From contig NC_063263.1 of NCBI RefSeq assembly GCF_019578655.1, positions 13,081,001 through 13,145,000 of the forward strand: a DNA stretch of 64,000 nucleotides, given 5' to 3'. The translations under genes were made by a program, and so were the position numbers. This document shows positions 48,534 through 61,391 of the stretch, one piece after another (the first letter of the stretch is position 1; each line of letters opens with the position of its first letter). Below the pieces are notes generated by a model. That model was not told the DNA's origin. It made no database searches and was given only the letters and a program-made list of their open reading frames with translations. This DNA comes from Ricinus communis. Its lineage: Eukaryota > Streptophyta > Magnoliopsida > Malpighiales > Euphorbiaceae.

Positions 48534-51500
48534 TTAGTTCATATCTGGGGCTGTACAAACTCCAAGTTCTTCACAAAATTTTTTAAAATCTTCCAGCTTC
48601 AATGGTTTTGTCATCAGGTCTGCAATTTGACTTCGAGTTCCACAATGAACCAGATTAACAACACCTTCTTTAGAGAGATCTCTGAGAAAATGAAATCGTA
48701 CATCTATATGTTTAGACCGACCATGTAAAACTGCATTCTTTGAAAGCTTAATAGCAGAACTGTTATCACATTTCACTGTAGTGCTTCCTTCTTGAGAATA
48801 ACCAAGTTCTTTCAAAATTCTTCTTATCCAAATTGCTTGGCAAGCGCAAGCTGCTGCTGCTACAAACTCAGCTTCAGTAGTCGAAAGAGTAACTATGGGT
48901 TGCTTTCTTGACGACCAGGCCACTACACCTTCACTTATCATGAATATGTAGCCAGAAGTGCTTTTTCTATCTTCCACATCACCTGCATAGTCACTATCTG
49001 TGAAAGCCAGCAGATTTCTATCTCCTCCTTTCTTGTACAGGATTCCATACTTCATGGTTCCTTTTAGATACCTCAATGCTCTTTTAACTGCTTGTAAATG
49101 TAACTCAGTTAGATTAGACATAAAATGACTAATTAAACTTACAATGAACATAAGGTGGGTTGAGTTGTTGTAACATACATCAGACTTCCGACAATCTGTT
49201 TGAAATAAGTTTCATCAACTTTAACTCCATTCTCATCGCTATATAATTTGCATCCTGGAACTATTGGATTACAGACCGAATTGCACTCCTTCATGCAGAA
49301 ACGGTTCAATATTTCAGCTGCACATTTTCTTTGACAAATAAAAATGCCATCAGATCTTTGTAGAACTTCGATTCCAAGGAAAAACCTCATCTTTCCTAAG
49401 TCAGTCATATCAAACTCCTTTTTCATAGAGCATTTAAATTCACACATCATATTCTCATCATCACTAGTGAACAAAAGATCATTAACATAAATACTTACGA
49501 TGATAATTTTACCATCTTTGCTGCATTTGATGAATAGAGCATGTTCACTGTGACTTTTCTGAAATCCCTCCTTAATGAAATAAGACTCAATTAGACTAAA
49601 CCAAGCTCTTGGGGCTTGTTTTAGTCTATAAAGGGCTTTACACAACTTATACACCTTCTGTTCATTTCCTTTCTTCTCATATCCCAAAGGTTGCTCCACA
49701 TAAACCTCTTCACTTAACTCTCCATACAAAAAAGCAGATTTGATATATAGTTGATAGAGGTTCCAACCCTTATTCGCAGTAAGTGCTATGATCATTCTTA
49801 CGGTATCCATTCAGGCCACAGGTGCGAAAACCTCTGTATAATCCACTCCATATTGTTGCGAGTAACCTTTAACTACCAATCTTGCTTTGTATTTGTCAAC
49901 CTCTCCAAGCTCATTCAATTTAGTCTTATAGACCCATTTTACTCCAATTTTTTTTGCTCCAGCAGGTAACTCTACTAACTTCCAGGTTTGATTCCTCTCT
50001 ATGGATTTAATTTTTTCATTCATAGCTAAACGCCACTTTGAACTCTTTACTGCTTCCTCAAAACTCATTGGATCTGAATATACATTAAATGCCATGTTCA
50101 TCTCCTCTTCTTCTGGTAAACCTTCACTTGAAACATAATCATTTATTCATAAAGGAGGATGTCTATTTCTGCCCTCCCTATCGTTTGTACCTTCTTCAAT
50201 GGTGGTTCCCGAAGATAGATATTCAGTTCCCTCTTCTTCAATTTCAGGTTCATTTGTGCCAGCTTCCTCTTCTTCTACCCTTCTTTCATGTTCTTCCTCA
50301 TTCTCGCTGTCATTACATTTTGTATCTATCAGCAGTTCCTTTTCGTGCTTGCTTCCCAGTTCCAACGTTTATTCTCTTCGAATACTACATCCCGGCTTAT
50401 AAAAATTTTCTTGGTGATAGGATTATATAATCTGTATCCTTTAGACTCATCACTCACACTAAGAAGCACACAATTGATACTTTTATCTTCGAGCTTTGTT
50501 CTCTTTGCGTCTGGTATATGGACATGCCCCAGACATCCGAATATTCTAAAATGATCCACTGAAGGCTTTTCACCACTCCATGACTCTTCTGGGGTTACTT
50601 CTTTGACAACTAGTGTAGGTGATCGATTCAAAACATATATTGCCCATCTCACTACTTCAGGCCAGAAAATATTTGGCATCCCTTTTTCTGACAACATCGA
50701 TCTAACCAGATTCATTACGGTTCTATTTTTGCGCTCGGCACTCCGTTTTGTTGTGGAGTGTAAGCCGTAGTCAGCTGCCTTCTTATCCCATTCTGCTTGC
50801 AAAACTCATTGAATTCCATAGAGTTAAACTCCCCACCTTTATCTGTTCGTAAACACTTAACAGGAAAACTTATTTCTTTTTCAACAAGAGCTTTAAAACA
50901 TTTGAAGGAATAAAATGCTTCTGATTTTTGTGACAGAAAATATGTCCATGCTTTCTTAGAATAATCATCTATGAAGCATAAAATGTACCTCTTGTTACTG
51001 TTTGAAGCTGGAGTGATAGGTCCGCATATGTCTGCATGGACCAACTGTAACTTTTGAGTTGCTCTCCATTGGCTCTTCTTAGGAATAGAATCACGATGTT
51101 GTTTTCCTTTCATGCAATCAATACATACCATTATAAAATCTAGTAATTCAGGAAGATCTTTAACCATTTCCTTTGCTTTCAACATCTGCAAACCTTTGCA
51201 GCTAAGATGAGCGTATCTACGATGCCATAGCTGAGTGATATCTTGTGTGGTAGTGCTAAAACATGATTCACTCTGAAGTTGAGCTTGGGCAAACAGCACA
51301 AACATTCTATTTGTTGTCATATTCATTTGAATAATCAAACCTCTGTCAGGATGATATATCCGACACATCCCTAATTGAATTAGAATACCCAAACCTCGTT
51401 CTTGCAATTGGCCTAAACTCAAGAGATTGTTCTTAAGTTCAGGTATATAAAACACTTCAGTGATCACATGAACTATTCCATTTACCATCAACTTCACATT

Positions 51501-52523
51501 TCCCTTTCCAAGCACGTTCATTTGAGTATTGTTTCCAAGCTTTACCACATGTCTGAAAGAATCATCCATTGCACTGAAAATCAATTTATCTCCACACATG
51601 TGATTCGAGCATCCTGAGTCTAGGAACCATGCCTCTTCTCTTTTTGCATTATTCATCTCCACATATGCCATCAACAACAACTCTTCATTCTCATCAAACT
51701 CTGCATAATTTGCCTCCTTGTCCCAAGAAGGACATTCATACTGAAAATGCCCAAGTTTATGACATCTGTAACATTCAACCGTGGCTCGATTGAAGCTTTG
51801 TTTTCCCCTTCCTCTACCTCGTCCTCTGAAGGTGCTTTTGCCTCTTCCCCATACAGCAGGTCTCTCCTCTGAACTTACTTTCAAAGCATGTTCTCTCCCA
51901 TCTTTCTTTCGAAACTTCTGTTCATGCACAATCAACGAGCTTTGCAACTCATCAATAGTGAGAGAATCGATATCCTTTGACTCTTCAATAGAACAAACAA
52001 TATAGTTAAATTGTTATGTTAAGGAGCGTAAAAATTTTTCCACTACTTTAACATCAGACATGTCTTCTCTATAATTTCGCATATTATTAGCAACTGTCAT
52101 TACTTGTGAAAAATAATTAGAAACAGACTCTCCAACCTTCATTTCTAAAACTTCAAACTCTCGACGAAGTGCCTGAAGTTGAGCACATTTAACTCTTGCA
52201 TTCCCCTGAAACTTTATCTTCATTGATTCCCATATTTGTTTAGATGTGTCCTTTTGAAGCATGATCTTCAAAGTTAATTTGTCAATGGACTGAAAGAGAT
52301 AATTTTTTACCTTCAAATCCTTCAGCTTCAGCTCTTCTAGTATCTTTTTATGTGCAGGAGTTGTCACCTCTCCATCATCAGGCTCACAGTACCCAGTTTC
52401 AATGAGATTTCAATACTCCTTTGATTTCAGAGAGTTTTCCATCAGCATGCTCCAGTGATCATAATCTCCATCAAACTTAGGAAAGTTTGCCTGAATAAAG
52501 CTAGCGTTTGCTTCTGTTGCCAT
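48534..52523 (-). pseudogene. Decayed gag-pol of the copia element
   Basis: Starts at an ATG at 52,523 (MATEANASFIQANFPKFDGD) and can be followed to a natural end after LGVCTAPDMN at 48,534. Domains in order: gag (52.5-51.9 kb); zinc knuckle CYRCHKLGHFQYEC; protease with WFLDSGCSNHMCG; integrase zinc site (LWHRRYAHLS..., CIDCMKGKQH) and core (DKGGEFNSMEFNEFC); reverse transcriptase; RNase H (DSDYAGD, TEAEFVAAAACACQAIW). Stops lie at 52,410-52,412, 52,014-52,016, 50,147-50,149 and 49,811-49,813. Frame changes occur near 50,741, 50,361 and 49,147. The reverse transcriptase box is YVND instead of YVDD (49,478-49,489), losing a catalytic aspartate. A polyprotein of this type is made from one frame in live relatives; this one is broken throughout. 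Confidence 0.95.
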
Positions 52524-52635
52524 TTCTCAATCTCTCTGTGTTTCACTCAAGTGTTTCACTCAGAGGTGTTTCACTCTCTTGCTTATGCTAGGATACTGCA
52601 GTTCCTAACCTCACACTCAAGTTTTCACTCTCAAA

Positions 52636-52648
52636 GGCTCTGATACCA
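52636..52648 (-). other. Primer-binding site of the copia element
   Basis: The element strand reads TGGTATCAGAGCC three bases inside the 5' LTR. This is the classic plant copia site complementary to the 3' end of initiator methionine tRNA. Confidence 0.93.
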
Positions 52649-52651
52649 ATT

Positions 52652-52865
52652 TGTTGAGATAATAATCAATAACTTGCTTCCAATCTTATTGATAATAAGA
52701 TAAAGTTATATAACCGTACAAAAACAGAAAAGAGAAAAGATAGCCAATAAAATATACTATACGTATTTTGTGGTAACAGCTACTGAACTAGTCAAAACAA
52801 AAATAGTCCTAAATATTAGGATTTTATTCTAAAAGCTCCTAAAGCAAAGCAAAGTACTTTCAACA
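52652..52865 (-). repeat. 5' LTR of the copia element
   Basis: 214 bp with intact TGTTGA...TCAACA ends. Aligns without gaps to 48,285-48,498. Confidence 0.93.
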
Positions 52866-52870
52866 ATAAT
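52866..52870. repeat. Target-site duplication, right
   Basis: ATAAT directly after the right LTR, identical to the bases before the left LTR. Confidence 0.85.
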
Positions 52871-55377
52871 GTACATTACACCAAATATCAAGGGACAAAT
52901 AGTATAAAATCCGACCTAGTTAACAGTTGTTTAACGGAAATTCTGATGAAATGGATTTTTAGTATAAAATTATAAAATAAAAAATAAAAAATATATTTTT
53001 TAAATATAAGAAGATAACTAGTATAATATAAATAAATACATAAAATAAATAGTAATTATCTCTAAAAATAACTACAAAAAAAGCTTGCGTATATTCTTTA
53101 ATACTATAATTTTTTTACAATCAATTTAATCTTTATTAGAAGTAAATATTTTTAATTACAATATAAAACCTTTTATAGAATTATTTCTTTTGTGTATAAC
53201 ATAGTGCATAACTTTGATTGAAAATTGAAAGTTCTATAAGATGTAAAATATATTTCAAGAGTTTCAATTCTTACAAAAGACAATACAAAAGACTATATGA
53301 ATTCTTTTATTAGTTTATTTGAACATAATTTAATTTAATTTTCATTTAACCACTTACTCTATAGCATTATGTTGAATGCAACATACTTGATATATATAAT
53401 TAGATAAAATATTTATTTATATTCTACTCGTGCCAATAAATTGGAAAGATCAAAGACCGTCCATCACAAAACTGAAAACGATGAAATCAGTGGGTCCAAA
53501 ACACCACGTGGCGCGGCAGAAACAATTAAAGAAAAATCAACCTATCCCTCAGTTGCACGTGACTTTCCATCCTCCTTTCCAAACATAAAGCGAAAAAACG
53601 CAAGGGACGAAATCGTAATATCCACAAACAAAGAAAAAAGAAGAAAAATTCTACTTTGGTCGACGTTGACGCTGCATCAGATTTGCCCGACTCTCCCCTC
53701 CGCTCCAAGAGAAAGAACATAGAGAGAGACAAAGAGAAAAATAACAGAACATAACAAAACCAAACGCTCCCTTACTTCCTTTTTCTCTCTCTCGTCAATT
53801 CCTCTGTCCCTATATGTGTTTCTGTGTTTGTGAACTAATAAGCTCAGTTGAGAGAGAGAGAGAGAGAAATCGTGGTGAGTGGAATCTCGCCGATTTTTAC
53901 TGTTCTATCGGTTTCTTTTCCTAAAGAAAGGATTGTGCCGGTTATGCCCTTTGCCTTTAGCGACATTATGTTGCTTTGAGCTTTATTAAAGTAACAGTTT
54001 TCTTTTTCTCTGTTTCTATGCTTGGAGATTTTCTCTTCAAAGCCACGTTCTCGCTTCTTCTTCATTTCAAGCTTTCACAGTTCACTTTTTCTTTTTTTAA
54101 ATTTCCAAAAATAGATGAGCTTTCATTAGTGTTAAATGTTTAATGAATTAACTGACAGTTGCAATATGTCTTTTAAAAAAATTTATAAAAAAAACAACGG
54201 CTAAATGCGTGAAATTCGGGATATTAACTTAAATGTTTTTTTATTGATATAATTATTTTATTTTATTTCGATGAGTTGCAGAGCTCGAGATTTGAGGTAA
54301 TAGCAGTGAGCACATTCAGTTACAGATCAGAGCAGGTGCACAGAAAGAGAAAGGAGAAAACGACAGCGTTTTCTAATTTTATACCTTATCTCAACTCAAA
54401 GTACATTGCTCTAAGGGTGAACTGCGTTCGCTTATCTGTCCCTTGAAAGATGACACCGTATTTGGAGGTTTATTTCGTCTCTCTTCTCTCTCTCTCTCTC
54501 TCTCTCTCTTTCTTCGGTTCCGTTTTATTGTTATGCATAGGTATGTATGTATGGGTAAAATGGGACCATGTAATGCAGTAGCAAATACATGAACTTGCGT
54601 TAAATTTGTGAAATGGAAGGTTTTAGACATATATAGGGTTTCTTTTACTTGGATTTGAAGCATGGTTGTTGTTGGTTGCCTATAAAAGAAAGTTTTCTGT
54701 TATAACATTGCAATTGATCATTGTTTAAGTAAGAAAAAAGAAAACAAAAGGAAACGATATTTTTTTTTAAATCTTATTTAATTTTTTCTATGTTTCTCCT
54801 AATATATATATATATATGTAAAAGCTTGGGACTGAAGATTAAGTAAAGAGTTTTTTGCCCCCAACTATAACTAACCATGATTATTATTGACCTTCTTGTT
54901 TAGTTGTTAACTATTTTTAGATGGTTTGGATAATTAATAGCCAGCTTTTGATTTTCTATTTTTTTTTTTTTTTGCAATTGGAAAGTTCCCTTTTTTTTTT
55001 TTGGAAAAGAAAAGAATTATTATTGGGTTGTTGGTTAAAAATGATGATTGGCTTGTTGTTGTTGATATGACCCATAATTAGGAATTTCATTGGTTGCTTA
55101 TCTTTTGGGTTAGTTGGATAATTACCCATGATTAACTTCTTGTTGCAGATACTGCCAGAGTAGAATTGTCGACCTGCTACTATCTTCTAGGCAAATGCAA
55201 CAACCTTTTTCTTAACCTCTACAACTGTCTTACATTTAGGAAAGCCAGACCAACTGTGAGTTTTTGACGTTCCTAGAATTTGATTTTCCTTTCTCAGAAT
55301 CTGAAAATTATGAGGTTATTTTTTATTTAGTTTTGTTTGGTGGGGTTGAAGAGAAGTCCAAACCTGGAGTGTGGGAA
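52871..55377 (+). promoter_or_regulatory. Upstream region and leader of the kinesin gene
   Basis: Up to about 53,420 the DNA is AT-rich and featureless. From 53,440 it becomes GC-richer, with CACGTGGCGCGGC near 53,505 (G-box-like) and GCACGTGAC near 53,555, then GA/CT-rich leader-like sequence. A strong acceptor at 55,149 (TTGTTGCAG) indicates at least one leader intron. The final leader exon, from 55,150, contains two very short upstream frames: 55,195-55,215 (six codons) and 55,310-55,330 (six codons). Transcript boundaries are inferred. Confidence 0.5.
54486..54509. repeat. (CT)n microsatellite in the kinesin leader region
   Basis: Twelve CT units. A complementary GA tract lies at about 53,851-53,868. 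GA/CT tracts are common in plant 5' untranslated DNA. Confidence 0.9.
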
Positions 55378-58300
55378 ATGGGGTCAATTGGAGGGGCAGA
55401 GCTACCAAAGATGGACAATATGCAAATACCAAGTGCTCGTGAGGAAAAGATTCTTGTTTTGGTGAGGTTGAGGCCTTTGAATGACAAGGAGATTGTGGCT
55501 GATGAAGTTGCTGATTGGGAATGCCTTAATGACACCACTATCTTGTACCGGAATACCCTTCGCGAAGGTTCCACATTTCCATCTGCCTATACTTTCGGTA
55601 AGGACATGCTCTTTTTTTCTTTTATACATAGGGAAGTTGAAGGACATGTTCAGTGTAAAAATGACAATGCCATTTATTGTGGCCTACGTAGATTGGGTCT
55701 TAAAATTTTGGGATGTAATCCAGTGAATTCTCTAGCATATGCTTCAAGTCTCTTTGCTCAGTTAGATTTGAATTTTAGCGGCTTTGAATAATGATATTTT
55801 AACTATTTCTGCATGCATTCTGGATGCAGGATGCCTAGACAGCTCTTCTGATTCCTGTACTCTTGTTTTTGGGGTAACACAAGCATAGGGTTCTTTAAGG
55901 TTGAAAAGCCAACTTGCAGATAGATTATGCCCATAGTTGATGAACAAAAATGAAACTCTTGGCCCATTTTGTACTCTACCAATAATTTATGTTGGACCTT
56001 CTGGATATTTGTTTCTCATTTAACCTAGAGTAAGCCACAAATACTGGCCAAATGTTTGCTTCCTGTCACTGTAGGACTGATAAATGTAGTCCGCTATCAG
56101 ATGTCAGAGCTCTATGAACTAACAGGGACTTACGTTTATCTTGTGCAAATAGCTTGATATCTTACAAATTTGGTCCTTGTAATTATGTAGATCAAACTAT
56201 AGCTTTTGTTATCTTAATTTTCTGACTCTTTTTTAAGGTCTTCACTGCATCAAACTTTTGGGTTTGCCACTGTCTTTGAACTTGTAAGCAGCTTTCTAAA
56301 AGCTGATTTTCTTTATGGTTAAATAATTTCATCTATTTTATTTTCTGAGGACAGACAGAGTATTTCGGGGTGACAGCTCTACAAGGCAGGTGTATGATGA
56401 AGGAGCAAAGGAGGTTGCTCTTTCTGTTGTTAGTGGTATTAACTGTAAGTAAAACACTAGCATCTTGGTGTCTCTTTCTCACCCTACCTCAAGATATGAA
56501 AAGGTTCACTTCCATTTGCCTTTTTGCAGCAAGTATTTTTGCATATGGGCAGACAAGCAGCGGAAAGACATACACCATGATAGGAATAACTGAGTATACA
56601 GTAGCAGATATATTTGACTACATACATAGGGTAATATAAAATTCTAGTTTACTATTTTTATTCTATTCTCAGTTGTCGATCATTATTCTCTTGTATTGTT
56701 AATGCTGATATTCTCGCTTTAATGTTATTATTGCAGCATGAAGAGAGAGCATTTGTCTTGAAGTTCTCTGCAATTGAGATATATAATGAAGCTATTAGAG
56801 ATCTGCTTAGTGCAGATTCAACTCCTCTTAGATTGCTAGATGATCCAGAGGTGAATGCCATCATCCTTTTTTCTTTTTCTTTCTTCTAATAATTATTTTA
56901 TATTTTTACTTTAGCAAATGAGTTGACGAATTGCTGTTTTTTTCTTTCATTTGTTTTCTTCATTTTATCAGAAAGGGACTGTTGTGGAGAAAGTTACAGA
57001 GGAAACATTAAAGGATTGGAACCATCTACAGGAGCTCCTTTCCATTTGTGAAGGTAAAGCATTGTACAGAGTCCTCCTGTTGATGGACAACAATGTATAC
57101 TCAACTATTTTGTTTCATGCTTGCAGCTCAAAGGCGGATTGGAGAGACCTCACTGAACGAGAAAAGCTCTAGATCACATCAAATTCTTAGATTGGTGTGC
57201 CCCTTCATCTCTACTTTTGTAGTTCAAGCATTTACTTGTCAGCAAGTATGTTTAGTGCATAGTTGGTTGGAGCTGTTGAAATGTTAACCATTCTTTTGTG
57301 CGATTGTTGCAGACAATTGAAAGTTCTGCTCGTGAATTCTTAGGCAAAGAAAATTCAACCACTCTTGCAGCCACTGTGGTATGGATTACTTCTCAGTTGA
57401 TTATTATGTATAAAACATTTTGTTGACTTGGGAAGTCAAAATACGCTCCTTTCTTTCTTTTCTCTTGCAGAATTTTGTTGATTTGGCAGGAAGTGAGCGT
57501 GCATCACAGGCATTATCTTCTGGGGCGAGATTGAAAGAAGGATGCCACATAAACCGCAGTTTGCTGACTCTGGGAACTGTCATTCGCAAGCTAAGGTTGA
57601 TAATATTTTCCTTCCTCTTAAATGTAACTTCCTTTTTCTTTCTTCAATTGCAACTGGTGCCTGCAACTTTTATAATATATGGTAAGCTGGAGTATGTAGT
57701 TATAGATATGTTTGATTTTGCTTAGCTGTATTTAGGTTTTCTGGACACAAGGCTGATACCTGCTCAGTGACTGTTTTTATTTGTTAATTGCCATTGGGAG
57801 CAAAAGTTAGTTTCTCCCAGCAGCTTATTCAAGACTTCAGATCATCGTAATGATCAACTGGAGAATTTTCATGAAATTTGTGGCTCTGGTAATCTAGGTG
57901 ATGATAGGTCTGTGGTGAATATGTGTTGCCAACTTGCTTGTATATCACTTGATAAAGTGCTAACTCATGCAGAGTGATGCGGACTGTTCATACTAAATAT
58001 AGGAAGGTCAGGCTAGTTTCTGGCGTGGTGCGATTTTAAGAAACTGTCTCATAAGCACACTCACGTTCTCTTATACACACTGCTGATTTTTAGGTCTGTA
58101 CTGCTGAGCAATTAGCCAGTGCTGAAAGCAATTTATTTACTACTATATATAATCTACATTCATGAATGATGAAGCTGCTTTTCTTGATTTCTCCCTCCAC
58201 CGCTACACATTTCTTTGCTGCTGTCTATTTTTGTTCATTCTAGTTAGCAGATAACTGAAATATTATCAAATAAGAGAATAAATTTATTTCTGTCTTATCA

Positions 58301-61300
58301 ATTTGTTCTTTAATAGCAAGGGGAGACATGGACACATAAATTACAGAGATTCTAAGCTGACACGGCTACTGCAGCCAGCTTTGGGTGGCAATGCCAGAAC
58401 TGCCATTATCTGTACGCTGAGCCCTGCTCGTAGCCATGTTGAGCAAACTAGAAACACTCTTCTGTTTGCTTGCTGTGCAAAAGAAGTTACTACAAAAGCT
58501 CAGGTTAATGTAGTCATGTCTGATAAAGCATTGGTTAAGCATTTGCAAAAAGAATTGGCTAGATTGGAGAGTGAGTTGAGAAGTCCTGCCCCTGCTTCCT
58601 CAGCCTCTGATTATGGAACATTACTTAGAAAGAAAGATCTTCAAATTCAAAAGGTAATAATTTGATTTCTAAACTCATCTATATTTGTATTTACCCATGT
58701 TCATATTTTCTTTTGGACAAAAATTAGAGAACTTTCTATGGTATGGGAAAATTCAATGTGCTGTATCCTTTCTTAGACACCTAGGCCTAGTTCATTTAAA
58801 TCCAAAATGATCCATTCTCATTCCTAATGTTTGAATTTTGGTTCCAATCGATACCTTCCTTATAGTGCTCATCTGCTCAGTTTGAATTTAAAAGTGGGTG
58901 TGCCTGACATATATACATTATGTATCATGTCATTTCTATGCATAAGATACTTCATAACTTCTAAATTTGTTATACATAAACCGGGAGGCAAATGATAAAC
59001 TACATAACCTTGAACCATACCTTCTCAACCCTGACTCTAGCAACATCAGGTTAATATTTCTTCTTTCAATGAACAGCAAGGAAATCTACACTGTTTCATT
59101 GTTATGTGTCATGTGGCCCAGTGATCCTGAATCTAATGTTCTTATGAGAAGAAGTGCAAAAGAATGCAAATAATATGCACTGGCTTACTTTTAATACATG
59201 AGTTTCATCATGCAGATGGAGAAGGAGATTCGAGAGTTAAAGAAGCAACGGGATCTTGCTGAATCTCGGATTGAGGATCTGCTGCAAATGATTGGGCAGG
59301 AGCAAACTTCAAGAAATGGGGTATTTTATTGCTTAATTGTTCTAGATTCTGTTCAGTGTTGATAATGCTGCTCCAGTTAACTTTTGCTTTATATTGGTAA
59401 TTCAGCCTGTGACAGGTCATCATCCTAAGCAAGCAACGAATACGTGGGAAGATGAATGTTCAGTATCAGAATCTTCTGGTGTCGTTGATCCTCATTATCT
59501 GTATGAAGGTGTCAGAAAGTTCAACATGAATCATTATGATGGAGACTGTGGGAGCAACGTGGAGGAACCCTACCACCTTACAGACAATGCAGATGATCAT
59601 TCTGATGGTACCTCATCTTTAATGTCAATTGGAAAGAAGATTATCAGATCGAATTCTTGTCAGAGCCTGGAGGATACTGCTGTTGGACCAGTAGAAGATG
59701 CTGATGACTACTGCAGGGAAGTTCAGTGTATTGAAATAGATGAGACAAGGAGAGACAATTACTTTGAACCCCATTCCATATCCAGTGGTGAAAATGAGGG
59801 ACCATTAGCTTTGACAACGATTGAGAATGGAACTGCAGCTAGGCAGGGAATATCAACTCCAGAAAATGGACAGAGAGAAGCTAATCACATGCAAAATGGT
59901 TTCACACATGACATGTTGGAGCAGAGACTGCATCATGTACAAAGGACCATAGATGCCCTTGTCAGTCCTGACCCTGATGAAACATCTAAAGAATCATTGG
60001 CAGCTGCTATGTCAAGTCCTACAAACATGAAGTTAACTAGGAGCTGGAGTTGCAGAGAGAATCTCATGAGCACTCCACCAAATGGTTTCGAGAAAAGCTT
60101 TACTGGGAGGCCAGAAAGTGTCCGAAGGAGGTTTCCTCCGCTAAATTATGGTGCTGATGCTGCAAGGTTATTGAGAAATGATTCTCAGTCTTCTCTTGGT
60201 AGTGCCTACACAGAAGACTTTGGAAGTCAGAGTGTCAAAACTTCTGCAGACGACGATATACCTAGCATCCGAAATTTTGTTGAAGGACTGAAGGAGATGG
60301 CCAAGCAGGTGAGAATTCTTCTTCACATTTCCTCCCATGGTTTTGGAAGATGTTTGCCATCATTTTGCCAGCTAGGCTCTAAAGTTTCTTTTTATGACAT
60401 TGCTTGATTACCACTTGCTAGGTTCAGGAGACAGACCCAACAGCTGAAAAGTTTGGAAAGAATGCAAAAGATGTTGGGTTGGATCCCATGTGTGACGCTC
60501 TGGATATTTCTAGTGATTGGTCCCTGACGTTTGAGAGACAGCGAAGCGAGATACTAGAACTGTGGCAAACTTGCAATGTTTCCTTGGTCCATAGGACATA
60601 CTTTTTCTTGCTCTTTAAAGGCGATCCAACAGATTCCATATACATGGAGGTGGAGCTGAGGAGACTTTCCTTCCTCAAGGAAAACTTTTCTCAAGGGAAT
60701 CAAGCTTTGGGAGGTGGTGGGACATTCTCATTTGCTTCAAGGTTCTCTCTCTCTCTCTCTCTCTCTCTACACTATCTATCTATCTATCTATATGTCTTCT
60801 GAAGTTTGAAACCCTATGTCACATTGCACATTCGCCAATTTATGGTTATGGAAATAAAGAAATGGGGGCGAGGTTTGATATGGATGACATCAGAATGATT
60901 GCAATCAAGCATTCAACTCTGGACCCAGTCAGAAACTTCTAAAGTTTTCTAGTACAAGATCTTACTTTCCTGCAATTTCTTACACATGCATTTTTCTATT
61001 TTTATTCGTCTCTAGTTAAACATCTCTTAGCCATCCTAATATCTTAATATTCCGGAACTCTGGATACAGCATCAAGGCCCTTCATCGAGAGAGAGGGATG
61101 CTAAGCAAGCTGATGCAAAAGAGATTATCAGAAGAAGAGAGAAAGAGGTTCTACCAGAAATGGGGAATAGGGTTGAACTCAAAACGGAGGAGGTTACAAT
61201 TGGCCAACCGCTTGTGGAGCAACACAAAGGATATTAACCATATCATGGAGAGTGCTGCTATAGTTGCAAAGCTGGTGAAGTTTGTAGAACAGGGACAAGC

Positions 61301-61391
61301 TCTCAAGGAGATGTTTGGACTGAGCTTCACACCACCAAGCACAAGGAGGAGGTCATTGGGTTGGACATACAGCAAGTCAACTCTTATGTAA
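55378..61391 (+). CDS. Kinesin-7 motor protein (KIN-7E/F-like, NACK-type tail)
   Basis: Microtubule motor of the plant kinesin-7 family with the C-terminal DUF3490 region shared with NACK1/HINKEL. Thirteen exons: 55378-55597, 56355-56444, 56530-56630, 56737-56850, 56972-57053, 57127-57194, 57313-57378, 57471-57595, 58317-58653, 59216-59320, 59406-60308, 60422-60741, 61070-61391. The frame closes to 950 residues. Motor domain about 30-345: [10 protein letters not shown]-loop GQTSSGKT at 110-117, switch I NEKSSRSH, switch II DLAGSE, and [15 protein letters not shown] coiled coil follows ([15 protein letters not shown], then [19 protein letters not shown]). Exon 11 (301 codons) is acidic, Ser-rich and probably disordered. 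The tail (from about 765) has [20 protein letters not shown] and [20 protein letters not shown], with no lesion seen. Closest in memory to At2g21300/At4g38950 but longer. Relatives of NACK1 act at the phragmoplast; for this member the role is inferred. Confidence 0.95.
60744..60801. repeat. (TC)n then (ATCT)n compound microsatellite in kinesin intron 12
   Basis: About twelve TC units begin two bases after the exon 12 donor (AG|GTTCTCTCT...), followed by ACACT and several ATCT units. The repeat makes up the first part of the intron, so length changes would alter donor-proximal sequence. Confidence 0.9.

Larger units (their letters stand above)
48285..52865 (-). mobile_element. Complete but inactive Ty1/copia LTR retrotransposon
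   Basis: A 4,581-bp element lying on the minus strand. It has two 214-bp LTRs, a primer-binding site, a polypurine tract, a single gag-pol region in the order gag, protease, integrase, reverse transcriptase, RNase H (the copia order), and perfect ATAAT target duplications. Manual comparison of the LTRs finds about ten substitutions and no indel (about 95% identity), so the insertion is not recent. The coding region carries at least four stops and three frameshifts, so it cannot move by itself. It inserted in the gap between the B-box and kinesin genes. Confidence 0.95.
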
